The translations under genes were made by a program, and so were the position numbers. From an uncultured Polaribacter sp. (GTDB lineage: Bacteria; Bacteroidota; Bacteroidia; Flavobacteriales; Flavobacteriaceae): 64,000 bases of DNA. The stretch lies in contig OX044355.1 in the NCBI GenBank assembly GCA_943846595.1, forward strand, positions 496,001 through 560,000, given 5' to 3'. The notes beneath the pieces are model-generated. The model searched no databases and was not told the origin of the DNA. It worked only from the letters and a program-made list of their open reading frames with translations. The stretch's first letter is position 1, and each line of letters starts with the position of its first letter. Of this stretch, positions 36,925 to 44,154 are shown in pieces.

Positions 36925-37107
36925 TTAGCTTTCCTTTGCTGCCTCTAAAGCTGTAATTTTATACTCTAAAACTGATAGTTCTTTTGCCTTTTCTATAATT
37001 TCTTCTACTGTTAAATTCGAATTTGAATTTATAAAACTTAAAGTTTCTAAACTTTTAAAAGTATAATAACTTAATGTTTCTTCGATTTTATCTTTGGAGG
37101 TTTTCAT
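36925..37107 (-). CDS. Small protein of unknown function
   Basis: 60 residues, MKTSKDKIEETLSYYTFKSL to EYKITALEAAKES. Helical, charged, no signal peptide, no motif I recognise. It fills the gap between HD hydrolase and enoyl-CoA hydratase with its own start and a codon use like its neighbours. About 150 bp of noncoding DNA lie upstream, so it probably has its own promoter, but none was clearly identified. Confidence 0.5.
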   Translation of the reverse strand: MKTSKDKIEETLSYYTFKSLETLSFINSNSNLTVEEIIEKAKELSVLEYKITALEAAKES

Positions 37108-37261
37108 TTTAATAGCGTTTTATTTACTGTATAAGTGTTAATATTTGACTTCTATTTTTGGATGCAGACTTACCCGAAAACTCTTTACATCATTTAGTTA
37201 ATCGTTCATTAAACTAAAGTTTAGTTGGTAAAGCGTGTCAATTAAGTCTCTTTTTTTTATT

Positions 37262-38044
37262 TTAACTTCCTGGAAAATTTGCTTTTCTTTTTTCTAAAAA
37301 TGCTGTGGTACCTTCTGTGAAATCTTTGGTTCCAAAACATTCGCCAAACTCGGCTATTTCTACTTCATATCCATTAACGCCATCTTCAAAGTTTGCATTC
37401 ACAGCTCTTATGGCTGCACCAATTGCAACGGAAGAATTTCGCATCATTTTATTGGCTAGTTTTTCTGCCAAAGGCAGGAGCTCTTCTGAAGGAACCACAT
37501 GGTTGACCAAACCGCATGCTTTCGCCTCTTCTGCAGAAATCATTCCTGCAGTCATGATCAACTCCATGGCTTTCCCTTTACCAACCAATTGGGGCAAACG
37601 TTGTGTCCCCCCATAGCCAGGAATGACGCCTAAAGAAACTTCCGGCAAGCCCATTTTTGCATTTTCTGAGGCAATTCTAAAATGACAGGCCATCGCTAAT
37701 TCCAAACCACCACCTAAGGCAAACCCATTGATAGCAGCAATTACTGGCTTTGATAAGTTTTCTATAAAATCAAACAACATTTCTTGCCCTTTTTTTGCCA
37801 AAAATCCACCTTCATCTACAGAAAAATTTGCGAATTCAGAAATATCAGCTCCAGCTACAAAAGCTTTTTCCCCACTCCCTGTGATGACCAGAACCTTTAC
37901 CATTGCATCTTCTTCTAAGGCTACAAATACACCACTCAAATCTTCGATAGTCTCTTTATTCAAAGCATTCAACTTCTTTGGACGATTTATGGTTATTTTG
38001 GCAAGTCCATTTTCCTTTTCAACTAAAATATTATTAAAATTCAT
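37262..38044 (-). CDS. Enoyl-CoA hydratase/isomerase (crotonase family)
   Basis: Hydrates trans-2-enoyl-CoA in beta-oxidation or butanoate-type pathways. 260 residues. The oxyanion-hole loops are AFVAGADISEF (about 61-71) and NGFALGGGLELA; the two catalytic glutamates lie in GLELAMACHFRIAS and MGLPEVSLGVIPGYGGTQRL, both intact, which supports hydratase rather than isomerase activity. Single gene; a REP-like inverted repeat lies in its upstream region. Confidence 0.92.
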   Translation of the reverse strand: MNFNNILVEKENGLAKITINRPKKLNALNKETIEDLSGVFVALEEDAMVKVLVITGSGEKAFVAGADISEFANFSVDEGGFLAKKGQEMLFDFIENLSKPVIAAINGFALGGGLELAMACHFRIASENAKMGLPEVSLGVIPGYGGTQRLPQLVGKGKAMELIMTAGMISAEEAKACGLVNHVVPSEELLPLAEKLANKMMRNSSVAIGAAIRAVNANFEDGVNGYEVEIAEFGECFGTKDFTEGTTAFLEKRKANFPGS

Positions 38045-38079
38045 TTTTTATACGTTTTTAAATTTCTGTAATCGATTCA

Positions 38080-38155
38080 CTTCGAAAAGCTCAGTATGGC
38101 ACTTAGGCGCTAAATTACAATTGGCAATCCAAATATCAGTCTGAGCTTGTCGAAG
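38080..38155. repeat. REP-like imperfect inverted repeat
   Basis: Arms CTTCGAAAAGCTCAG (38080-38094) and CTGAGCTTGTCGAAG (38141-38155) pair with one mismatch across a 46-bp centre. The TTCGACAAGCTCAG motif is a short palindromic repeat I recognise from many Bacteroidota genomes. Located between enoyl-CoA hydratase and the histidine kinase. Confidence 0.65.
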
Positions 38156-38204
38156 ACTTTTTTTCCAATATTGAAATTCCTGCTTTTATAAAAGCAACCG
38201 ATTA

Positions 38205-39746
38205 TTATGTTTTAGGAATAATTACTGTAAAAACAGTACCAATTCCTTCTTTTGATGTAAACGAAATGGTGCCGTCATAAGCTTCAACAATATTTTTTAT
38301 CATTGGCAAACCGAGTCCCATGCCGCTACTTTTAGTCGTAAACTTAGGTTCAAAAATTAAATCTTTTAGCGCATCTGAAATTCCTTTTCCGTTATCGGAA
38401 ACTGAAATTTTGATATTGTTTCCTTCGGAAGCAACTTTGACTTCAATAATTGGACTTTTGGTATTTTCGGAAGCTTGATTTGCATTTTTTATTAAATTTG
38501 TGACAATGCGAATTAACTGTGTTTTATCTAAATTGGCAAAAAGTTCTTTTTCAGAATGTTGATATGAAATATAATCTTCATTAAAAATATCTAAGGCTGA
38601 TTTCACAACACCAATCACGTCTATTTTCTCTCTTTTCTGAGTTGGCATTTTTGCAAAATCAGAAAATGCGGAGGCAATCGAACTCATCACATCGATCTGC
38701 TGTATTAAAGTCTTGCTATATTCTTTTAATTTTTCTTTTGCATCTTCGGCTGTAGGATTGAATTTTCGTTCGAAACTTTGCACAGTCAAGCGCATTGGTG
38801 TTAGTGGATTTTTAATTTCGTGTGCCACTTGTTTTGCCATTTCTCGCCAAGCTTGTTCTCGCTCACTTTTTGCTAATTTCACAGCACTCTCAGTTAATTC
38901 ATCGATCATACTATTATAAGCATCTACTAAAATTGAAATTTCTGAACTTGCTGAATTTAAAATAATTTTCTCGTTCCGTTTGTTCAATTTGGTTTGCTCC
39001 ATTTTATCAGAAATCGTTTTGATAGATCGGGTAATATAACTCGATAAAAAATAGGCCAGTGCAATGGCAATGAGAAACATTAATAGATAAACCAAGCTCA
39101 ATCGGCTAATAAACTCTCTAAGTTCCTTTTCGATTTCTGAATTGTCCTGGGTAAACTGAACTTCTAAAATTCCGATACGCTTAAATTTTGGGTCATTGAT
39201 ATAAGAGTAAGATGATTGAAAACTAATCCCGTCTTCTTGAGCTGTTTTTAAAATTCGATGGTTGGAATTTTGAGCCAATTTCGAGATCACTTCTTTTGAA
39301 AGTGGTTTTTTATCAATCTTTTCAAAGGCATTTCCCAAAGAGGTTTTTAGAAGTTTCCCTTCCAAATCATACAAGGAAATATTTAATTTGTTGATCGAGG
39401 AAATTTCATAAATCCGATCTTGGAAAATCTTAGATAGATTTACAGTATTTACAGGAAAACTTGTCTTGTTTTTTAACTCCAGTTCAATCGTTTCTTTGGT
39501 AATTGATTCTTTCCGTTCAAAACGCTGAATGTTATAATCTTTGGTTTGTTCATCATATTGATATACGGTAACTCCCAAAATTAACACAGAGGCCATTAGC
39601 ACCAATAAAATCATGGATAAAAAGATGCGTATTCTAAGGGAAATGTTTTTAAGATTACTCAAGGTTATTTTCTTTTTTTTACGATTTACAAAGCCTTTAA
39701 AATAGTAGACCAACCCTATTTTGAAATTTAGTCTAAAGATAATCAA
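38205..39746 (-). CDS. Membrane sensor histidine kinase with HAMP domain
   Basis: About 513 residues. First transmembrane helix (about 41-63), periplasmic sensor (about 64-213), second helix (214-236), HAMP (about 237-290), HisKA with phospho-acceptor H309 in AHEIKNPLTPM, and HATPase_c with N box LIKNANQA and G boxes DNGKGI and GMGLGLPM. Resembles NtrY-type kinases. No response regulator is adjacent. The start is uncertain: the frame opens with a TTG at 39746 and no ATG precedes the first helix, although later TTG codons exist. Preceded by the leuS terminator, so independently transcribed. Confidence 0.88.
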   Translation of the reverse strand: MIIFRLNFKIGLVYYFKGFVNRKKKKITLSNLKNISLRIRIFLSMILLVLMASVLILGVTVYQYDEQTKDYNIQRFERKESITKETIELELKNKTSFPVNTVNLSKIFQDRIYEISSINKLNISLYDLEGKLLKTSLGNAFEKIDKKPLSKEVISKLAQNSNHRILKTAQEDGISFQSSYSYINDPKFKRIGILEVQFTQDNSEIEKELREFISRLSLVYLLMFLIAIALAYFLSSYITRSIKTISDKMEQTKLNKRNEKIILNSASSEISILVDAYNSMIDELTESAVKLAKSEREQAWREMAKQVAHEIKNPLTPMRLTVQSFERKFNPTAEDAKEKLKEYSKTLIQQIDVMSSIASAFSDFAKMPTQKREKIDVIGVVKSALDIFNEDYISYQHSEKELFANLDKTQLIRIVTNLIKNANQASENTKSPIIEVKVASEGNNIKISVSDNGKGISDALKDLIFEPKFTTKSSGMGLGLPMIKNIVEAYDGTISFTSKEGIGTVFTVIIPKT

Positions 39747-39748
39747 AT

Positions 39749-39783
39749 AAAAAAAGCCACTACAATAATTATAATGGCTTTTT
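39749..39783 (-). terminator. Terminator between leuS and the kinase gene
   Basis: Arms AAAAAGCCA (39751-39759) and TGGCTTTTT (39775-39783); on the minus strand a run of seven T follows. It lies about 120 bp after the leuS stop. Confidence 0.7.
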
Positions 39784-39900
39784 TATTTTCCTTTTAAAAA
39801 ATTATGTACTGGTTTTTATAGATCCTAGATGCGCTATATATACCCTAGGATTAGGATTGCATTCTTGCCTCTAGCAAATACAAAACGCGCGATAGATGTT

Positions 39901-42900
39901 CTAGTGAACAATATTAACAATTTTTCCAGGAACGATAATCACTTTCTTAGGAGCAACTCCTGCCAATTGCGCAATTGTTTTTTCATCTGCTAAAACAGCA
40001 GCTTCAATTTCATCTTTTGAAAAATCCAAAGGTAATTCTAAAGTAAAACGCATTTTTCCATTGAATGAAATTGGATACTTCTTCGCGCTTTCTACCAAAT
40101 GTTTTGCCTCAAAAACTGGGAACTCTACTGTTGAAATGCTTTCTTTATTTCCTAACTTACTCCATAATTCCTCTGTAATATGGGGTGCATAGGGAGACAA
40201 TAACACCAACAAAGGCGCTAAAACCTCTTTCTTATTACACTTTAAAGCAGTCAGTTCATTGACAGCAATCATGAAGGTAGCAACAGAGGTGTTGAAAGAG
40301 AAATTCTCAATATCTTCTGCTACTTTCTTAATCGTTTTGTGCAGTGTTTTTAATTCTTCTTTGGTTGCTTTTTCATCCGAAACCGCAACTCCATTTTCAT
40401 CAATATATAATTTCCAAAGCTTTTTTAGGAAAGAGTACACACCTGAAATACCAGAGGTTTTCCAGGGTTTCGCTTGATCTAAAGGACCTAAGAACATTTC
40501 AAACAAACGCAATGCATCGGCGCCATATTCTTCAACAATATCATCGGGATTGACAACATTGTATTTTGATTTAGACATTTTTTCTGCTTCTCTACCAACG
40601 ACATACTTTCCGTCTTTTAAAAAAAATATTGCTTTTTGATAATCTTGATTTATCGGTTGTTTTTTAAACGCTTCAACGTCCAATTCATCTGAAGAATTCA
40701 CCAAAGAAACATCTGCGTGTAATGGTGTATTGGTAATCATTACCAAATCGGCAAAATTAGGATTTAAATATCCTTTGTCTGATAAGTAATTTTTAACAAC
40801 CGTTTCGAATTCAGCGTCAGAACTAAAGTTGTTTTTAGAAACAAAAAGGGTTGGGATTTTCGCTAAAACATCATCGTTGGACTTATCAATATCACATCCA
40901 TTTTTCACAAAAGCAGTTGCCCTGTATACAAAAGCACTCGTTCCTAAAATCATTCCTTGATTGATTAGTTTTTTTGCAAACTCATCTACGGGTACAATTC
41001 CCTTGTCAAACAAAAATTTTTGCCAGAAACGGGCATATAATAAATGTCCGGTTGCGTGCTCCGATCCGCCAATGTATAGATCGACTTCTTTCCAATATTC
41101 CAAAGACTCCTTGCTTACAAATGCCCCTTGATTGTTAGCATCCATATATCGGTTAAAATACCAAGAACTTCCTGCCCAACCTGGCATGGTGTTTAATTCT
41201 AAAGGAAATACGGTTTTGTTTTTTAGTTTTTCGTTGGAAACTACTTTCTTCCCTCGCGAATCCCAAGCCCAGCTTGTTGCTCTTCCTAATGGCGGTTCGC
41301 CCGCTTCGGTGGGAAGGTATTTTTCTACTGCTGGCAATACAATTGGCAAGTGTTTTTCGTCAATCATTTGAGGCATTCCGTCTTTATAATAAACTGGAAA
41401 TGGTTCGCCCCAATAACGTTGTCTACTGAAAACTGCATCTCGCAAACGGTAATTAATTTTACCATATCCAAACCCGCGTTTCTCCATTTCAAAAATGGCT
41501 AATTTTAAGGCTTTCTTATAGTTTAATCCTGATAAAAAATCGGAGTTTGCAATTATAGTTCCTTCCTTGCCTGTATGTGCTGCTTCAGAAATATCAATCC
41601 CTTCAAAAATATTTGGAATGGCAATGCCAAAATGTTTTGCAAAATCATAATCTCTTTGATCTCCGCACGGAACTGCCATTACAGCACCCGTTCCATAATT
41701 TGCTAAAACGTAATCGCCAATCCAAATTTGCACTTTCTCTCCCGTAAATGGGTGCAATGCATAGGCCCCTGTAAACACACCTGAAATGGTTTTTACATCT
41801 GCCATTCTCTCGCGTTCAGAACGTTTTGCTGTTGCTTTTATATAGGCATTTACAGCCTTCTTTTGAGCGCCCGTTACAATCTTTGAAACCAACGGATGCT
41901 CCGGTGCTAATGTCATAAATGAAACACCAAAAATTGTGTCTGGCCTTGTTGTAAAAACGTCAATTTTATAGGCTGCACTTTTTGAGTTTGCTATTGGTTT
42001 TTCAACTTTTACAACGGTTGGAAACTGCAATGTATTGTTGATTTTAGCAACCACTTTCAGTACGCTTTCGATTACTTCTTCGTTGGTAATCCGCAGCACA
42101 TTGAATCCTTCCTTTGCAAAAAAGGCGGTTCTTGCTCCTTCATCTTCTTTGCCAGAAAATTCTACAATGGTGTTTTTTGCCAAGCACACATAATCCACTA
42201 AAAATGAACCAATGGTATATTTTTTTCTAAATTTTGCGGCGCCTTTTTTATTTTTTAATTCATCCCAAAGAATGCCTTCTGCTTTTGATAAATTCAACCG
42301 TAATTCTTTTAAAGCTTCCAGTTCTTTGTAGGATAATTTGATATCTGTACTTCCTTTAGGAGTTCCTACTTCGATATCAAAAGAAACCATGGCTCCCTGA
42401 GAACGTCCGATCCAATTGGTTTGAGAATCCTTTAAGGGTTGTGGCCAATCTATTTTTTCTAATCCGTCTAACAAACGTTGTGCATAGGCAGAAATTCGCA
42501 TAGACCATTGGGTCATCTTTTTACGAACAACGGGGTGACCTCCTCTTTCTGAAACACCATTTACAATTTCATCATTTGCCAAGACCGTTCCTAAAATCGG
42601 ACACCAGTTTACTTCAGTATCTGATAAATAGGTCAATCGGTATTGCAATAAGATTGCTTCTTGCTCCGTCTTTGAAAACGCCTTCCATGCTTCCGAAGAA
42701 AAAGGTTTTGTTTCTGCATCTGCAACAGCATTTACGGTTGTGTTTCCATCCTTTTTAAAGATAGAAATCAAAGTAGCAATGTCCTCTGCTTTGTCGGTAT
42801 CTTTGTTGTACCACGAGTTAAAAAGCTGAATAAAAATCCATTGTGTCCATTTGTAATATGCCGGATCTGAAGTTCTTACTTCTCGAGACCAATCAAATGA

Positions 42901-43272
42901 AAAGCCAATTTTATCTAGTTGTTTTCGGTAGGTTGTAATGTTTGCTTCGGTAGTTTTTGCAGGGTGCTGCCCTGTTTGAATGGCATATTGTTCTGCTGGC
43001 AAACCGAAAGAATCATAACCTTGCGGATGTAATACATTGAACCCTTTATGCCGCTTGTAACGCGCATAAATATCACTTGCAATATATCCTAAAGGATGTC
43101 CAACATGAAGGCCTGCTCCAGAAGGATAAGGAAACATGTCTAATACATAATATTTAGGTTTATCAGCATCCCCTTGGTCAGAGCTCTGGGCAGGATTTGT
43201 AGCTTTAAATGTTTGGTTGTCTGCCCAAAATTTTTGCCAATTCTCTTCGATCTCTTTATGATTGTATTGCAT
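39901..43272 (-). CDS. leuS: Leucine--tRNA ligase with an inserted DUF559-like domain
   Basis: Class I synthetase charging tRNA-Leu. 1123 residues, longer than usual bacterial LeuRS. HIGH-type HVGH is at 56-59 and KMSKS at 898-902. The CP1 editing domain starts after NWIGRSQGA (286-294) and resumes at IDVFTTRPDTIFG (437-449); between them about 134 residues (302-435) are not LeuRS sequence and resemble the DUF559 nuclease fold. Two further Bacteroidota-type insertions, around 155-205 and 775-895, precede the KMSKS loop. The reading frame is intact through all insertions. Single gene with a TAnnTTTG element and a downstream terminator. Confidence 0.96.
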   Translation of the reverse strand: MQYNHKEIEENWQKFWADNQTFKATNPAQSSDQGDADKPKYYVLDMFPYPSGAGLHVGHPLGYIASDIYARYKRHKGFNVLHPQGYDSFGLPAEQYAIQTGQHPAKTTEANITTYRKQLDKIGFSFDWSREVRTSDPAYYKWTQWIFIQLFNSWYNKDTDKAEDIATLISIFKKDGNTTVNAVADAETKPFSSEAWKAFSKTEQEAILLQYRLTYLSDTEVNWCPILGTVLANDEIVNGVSERGGHPVVRKKMTQWSMRISAYAQRLLDGLEKIDWPQPLKDSQTNWIGRSQGAMVSFDIEVGTPKGSTDIKLSYKELEALKELRLNLSKAEGILWDELKNKKGAAKFRKKYTIGSFLVDYVCLAKNTIVEFSGKEDEGARTAFFAKEGFNVLRITNEEVIESVLKVVAKINNTLQFPTVVKVEKPIANSKSAAYKIDVFTTRPDTIFGVSFMTLAPEHPLVSKIVTGAQKKAVNAYIKATAKRSERERMADVKTISGVFTGAYALHPFTGEKVQIWIGDYVLANYGTGAVMAVPCGDQRDYDFAKHFGIAIPNIFEGIDISEAAHTGKEGTIIANSDFLSGLNYKKALKLAIFEMEKRGFGYGKINYRLRDAVFSRQRYWGEPFPVYYKDGMPQMIDEKHLPIVLPAVEKYLPTEAGEPPLGRATSWAWDSRGKKVVSNEKLKNKTVFPLELNTMPGWAGSSWYFNRYMDANNQGAFVSKESLEYWKEVDLYIGGSEHATGHLLYARFWQKFLFDKGIVPVDEFAKKLINQGMILGTSAFVYRATAFVKNGCDIDKSNDDVLAKIPTLFVSKNNFSSDAEFETVVKNYLSDKGYLNPNFADLVMITNTPLHADVSLVNSSDELDVEAFKKQPINQDYQKAIFFLKDGKYVVGREAEKMSKSKYNVVNPDDIVEEYGADALRLFEMFLGPLDQAKPWKTSGISGVYSFLKKLWKLYIDENGVAVSDEKATKEELKTLHKTIKKVAEDIENFSFNTSVATFMIAVNELTALKCNKKEVLAPLLVLLSPYAPHITEELWSKLGNKESISTVEFPVFEAKHLVESAKKYPISFNGKMRFTLELPLDFSKDEIEAAVLADEKTIAQLAGVAPKKVIIVPGKIVNIVH
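41968..42369 (-). other. DUF559-like domain insertion inside leuS
   Basis: Codons about 302-435 of leuS. The core (320-412) reads ELRLNLSKAEGILWDELKNK, GAAKFRKKYTIGSFLVDYVC, NTIVEFSGKE, EGFNVLRITNEEVIESV: the helix, KFRrq.pig..ivDfvc, ivEvDG and g..VlRi.n.eV order of DUF559/Vsr-like nucleases. D360 and E371 are retained; the usual E-x-D-G-x-x-H is changed to E-F-S-G-K-E-D, so nuclease activity is doubtful. Confidence 0.75.
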
Positions 43273-43294
43273 TATAACTTCTTTATTTAAGCGG

Positions 43295-43302
43295 CAAATT
43301 TA
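43295..43302 (-). promoter_or_regulatory. Putative -7 element for leuS
   Basis: Minus strand TAAATTTG (TAnnTTTG), 22 bases before the leuS ATG. No clear TTG at the right spacing. Confidence 0.4.
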
Positions 43303-43353
43303 CGTTTATTCTACAAAAGAGTAAAGGCTAATGTTGCCTTAAATTATGGATAC

Positions 43354-43386
43354 AAAAAAACTGTCTAAATTTTACAGTAGACAGTT
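43354..43386 (-). terminator. Intrinsic terminator after the DUF2911 gene
   Basis: Nine-base stem AACTGTCTA (43359-43367) / TAGACAGTT (43378-43386) with seven T on the minus strand, 27 bp after the stop. Confidence 0.82.
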
Positions 43387-43413
43387 GTTTATAAGTGATT
43401 GAAATTTGTAAGG

Positions 43414-43947
43414 CTATTTGATTGGTACAGAAACAACGGTGTTTCCCCAGCCCATTTTCAAGGTCATGTCTGAATCGATCAGCATCGAAAAGGCTTCGAT
43501 ACTTTTTTCAGATCTAGAAACCGTACCCGAAACACGCACCACATCTTGATCTTGTTTGTAGAAATAAGAACCCCAAACATTTCTTGCGCTATTAATAATT
43601 ACCGTCCAATCTCCAGCTTCAGAAGGAATGGTAAATAGCGAATAGGTTCCTGCTTTTACTGCCTTTCCACCAAAAGTAACATCTCGATAAAAAGTGATTT
43701 CCACTGCTTCGTTGGCTCCTGTTCTCCAAACTTTTCCAGCGGGAGCTAATTTAGAGACAGCTCTTCCTTTTAGTTGTGGGCGACTATAAACCACTTTTAC
43801 AACTTTGTCTGAAACCTTGTAACTACTTGGAAAACTTGCAACATCCATAGGACTTTTGTCCAAGGCTTTAAATTTTTGAGCTACTGTTTCTGTGGTCGCT
43901 AATAATGTGATTGCAAAAATTGCAATTGATAGAATTGATTTTTTCAT
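43414..43947 (-). CDS. DUF2911 family secreted protein
   Basis: 177 residues: signal peptide (1-23, ending VAQ), then one beta-sandwich domain. KVVYSRPQLKGRAV, KVWRTGANEAVEITFYRDV, GTYSLFTIPSEAGDWTVIIN and the WGSYFYKQDQDVVRV segments are diagnostic for DUF2911, a Bacteroidota-rich family of unknown function, likely periplasmic. Single transcription unit with a TAnnTTTG element upstream and a terminator downstream. Confidence 0.88.
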   Translation of the reverse strand: MKKSILSIAIFAITLLATTETVAQKFKALDKSPMDVASFPSSYKVSDKVVKVVYSRPQLKGRAVSKLAPAGKVWRTGANEAVEITFYRDVTFGGKAVKAGTYSLFTIPSEAGDWTVIINSARNVWGSYFYKQDQDVVRVSGTVSRSEKSIEAFSMLIDSDMTLKMGWGNTVVSVPIK

Positions 43948-43988
43948 TTTTATAATTATTTAAGATATTGTTTGTTAATGTCGTTTAT

Positions 43989-43996
43989 CAAAAGTA
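43989..43996 (-). promoter_or_regulatory. Putative -7 element for the DUF2911 gene
   Basis: Minus strand TACTTTTG, matching TAnnTTTG, 41 bases before the ATG. Confidence 0.4.
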
Positions 43997-44037
43997 TAAA
44001 CCCTTGCTATGCTAGACTCCTAATTTTATGTTAATCT

Positions 44038-44154
44038 TTAAGAACAGCTGCAATCTGTACCGCAATTGGTTTTCTTTTTTGCAGGCAAAAAATATTTTTT
44101 TGCCAAAAACCCAACGGCAATGATTAGAATTCCATAGGCAATGATCTGTTGCAT
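44038..44154 (-). CDS. FeoB-associated Cys-rich membrane protein
   Basis: 38 residues: one transmembrane helix (about 3-20) followed by a short cytosolic tail KKKTNCGTDCSCS with three cysteines. The ATG shares one base with the feoB stop (TAATG overlap), so it is translated with feoB. Small proteins of this type commonly follow feoB in Bacteroidota and may act in the Feo complex as FeoC-like accessory factors or iron-binding tails (inference). A longer in-frame extension overlapping feoB is rejected. Confidence 0.85.
   Translation of the reverse strand: MQQIIAYGILIIAVGFLAKKYFLPAKKKTNCGTDCSCS

Noticed and set aside
39823..39850. TCCTAG/CTAGGA inverted repeat between leuS and its terminator
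   Set aside because: Only six-base arms with a 16-nt centre in AT-rich DNA; likely chance.
41968..42369. Intein or group I/II intron in leuS as the explanation for the extra sequence
   Set aside because: No intein splice-junction residues (Cys/Ser start, His-Asn end followed by Cys/Ser/Thr) flank the insert, the frame is continuous and homology is to a DUF559-like domain only, so it should remain in the mature protein.
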